A stretch of 6,183 bases of DNA, from NCBI GenBank assembly GCA_964436865.1, contig CAYTFK010000387.1, positions 1 to 6,183 on the forward strand, in the 5' to 3' direction. This DNA comes from JAXGPP01 sp964436865. Lineage in GTDB: Bacteria > Planctomycetota > Planctomycetia > Pirellulales > Thermoguttaceae. A program made the position numbers and the translations under genes. The notes beneath the pieces were generated by a model, which did not search any database, was not told the origin of the DNA, and was given only the letters and a program-made list of their open reading frames with translations. Positions 5,898 through 6,183 of this stretch are shown here, piece after piece (within the stretch, counting starts at the first letter, position 1; the number at the start of each line of letters is the position of its first letter).

Positions 5898-6137
5898 ATG
5901 AGGTTTCGCATGGTTGTGGCTGCATTTCTGGCCATCCTGATTCTCCCTGCTCTTGCCGCCGCCAATCCCGCTGCCGCGCCGAGTAATCGGCGGGCAGTGC
6001 CAGCCCCCACGGCCCCGGATAGCCTCAGCCGGGAGGCGATTCGTCAGATGCCCCTGCTCGAACGCCCCGACCGACCGGGTCACGTCTACGGCAACACCGT
6101 CCGTCGCATGCACCGTTGGCGGACTGGCGGCCGCTGA
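5898..6137 (+). CDS. Small secreted protein of unknown function, basic C-terminus
   Basis: A 79-residue protein that I cannot name. Residues 1-22 are a clear Sec signal peptide (MRFR, then a hydrophobic core ending ALAAA), with cleavage likely just before N23. The mature part is about 57 residues: a Pro/Ala-rich stretch (24-40), a short amphipathic piece SLSREAIRQM (42-51), then LLERPDRPGHVYGNTVRRMHRW (53-74, described here by its core RPDRPGHVYGNTVRR at 56-70), and a basic end. It has no cysteines, so it is neither a lipoprotein nor disulphide-stabilised. Arg is very frequent, giving a strongly positive mature protein. Similar short secreted proteins with an RPxRPGHxYGNTVRR-type ending are my recollection from planctomycetes, not a confirmed family. 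It starts from a strong GGAGG site and looks singly transcribed. Role unknown; binding to the cell wall, polysaccharide or nucleic acid is only a guess from charge. Confidence 0.65.
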   Translation: MRFRMVVAAFLAILILPALAAANPAAAPSNRRAVPAPTAPDSLSREAIRQMPLLERPDRPGHVYGNTVRRMHRWRTGGR

Positions 6138-6183
6138 GGCCATTAACGCGGATCTCTGCCAGACGTCGGGCGCACGAGGCTCG

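Overview
The window is GC-rich chromosomal DNA that I read as coming from a planctomycete (Pirellulales-like) bacterium, possibly an environmental assembly. This is inference from gene content and style: a DUF4838 protein with a twin-arginine signal, a MauG/cytochrome-peroxidase relative with a long N-terminal extension, a PAC2-family protein, a tiny secreted protein with a basic tail, and mostly single-gene transcription units on alternating strands. No rRNA, tRNA, insertion sequence, CRISPR array or phage gene was recognised.

Layout, left to right. Positions 1-133 hold no gene, only a GC-rich hairpin. 134-991 (+) is an NAD-binding oxidoreductase closest to ApnO (D-apionate oxidoisomerase) and the phosphogluconate-dehydrogenase-C family. 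992-1213 is a non-coding leader. 1214-2830 (+) is a secreted di-heme c-type cytochrome of the peroxidase/MauG type. 2831-2949 separates two convergent genes and carries two inverted repeats likely to act as terminators. 2950-4083 (-) is an exported DUF4838 protein. 4084-4160 is a short divergent promoter region. 4161-5012 (+) is a PAC2-family protein with a promoter placed almost on its start codon. 5025-5654 (-) is a membrane metal-dependent hydrolase of the YdjM type, tail-to-tail with PAC2 across a 12-base gap. 5655-5897 is a divergent intergenic region with a possible promoter. 5898-6137 (+) is a 79-residue secreted protein with a very good ribosome binding site. The last 46 bases show nothing recognisable.

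The genes do not form an obvious pathway. Three products are predicted to be exported (cytochrome, DUF4838 protein, small protein) and one is in the membrane. The ApnO-like enzyme and the DUF4838 protein (a family often near glycan-degradation genes) both loosely suggest plant or algal carbohydrate use, but no sugar-pathway neighbours are visible. I found no convincing new multi-gene system. The points most worth a second look are the large unassigned N-terminal region of the cytochrome, the near-leaderless PAC2 transcript and the small secreted protein.
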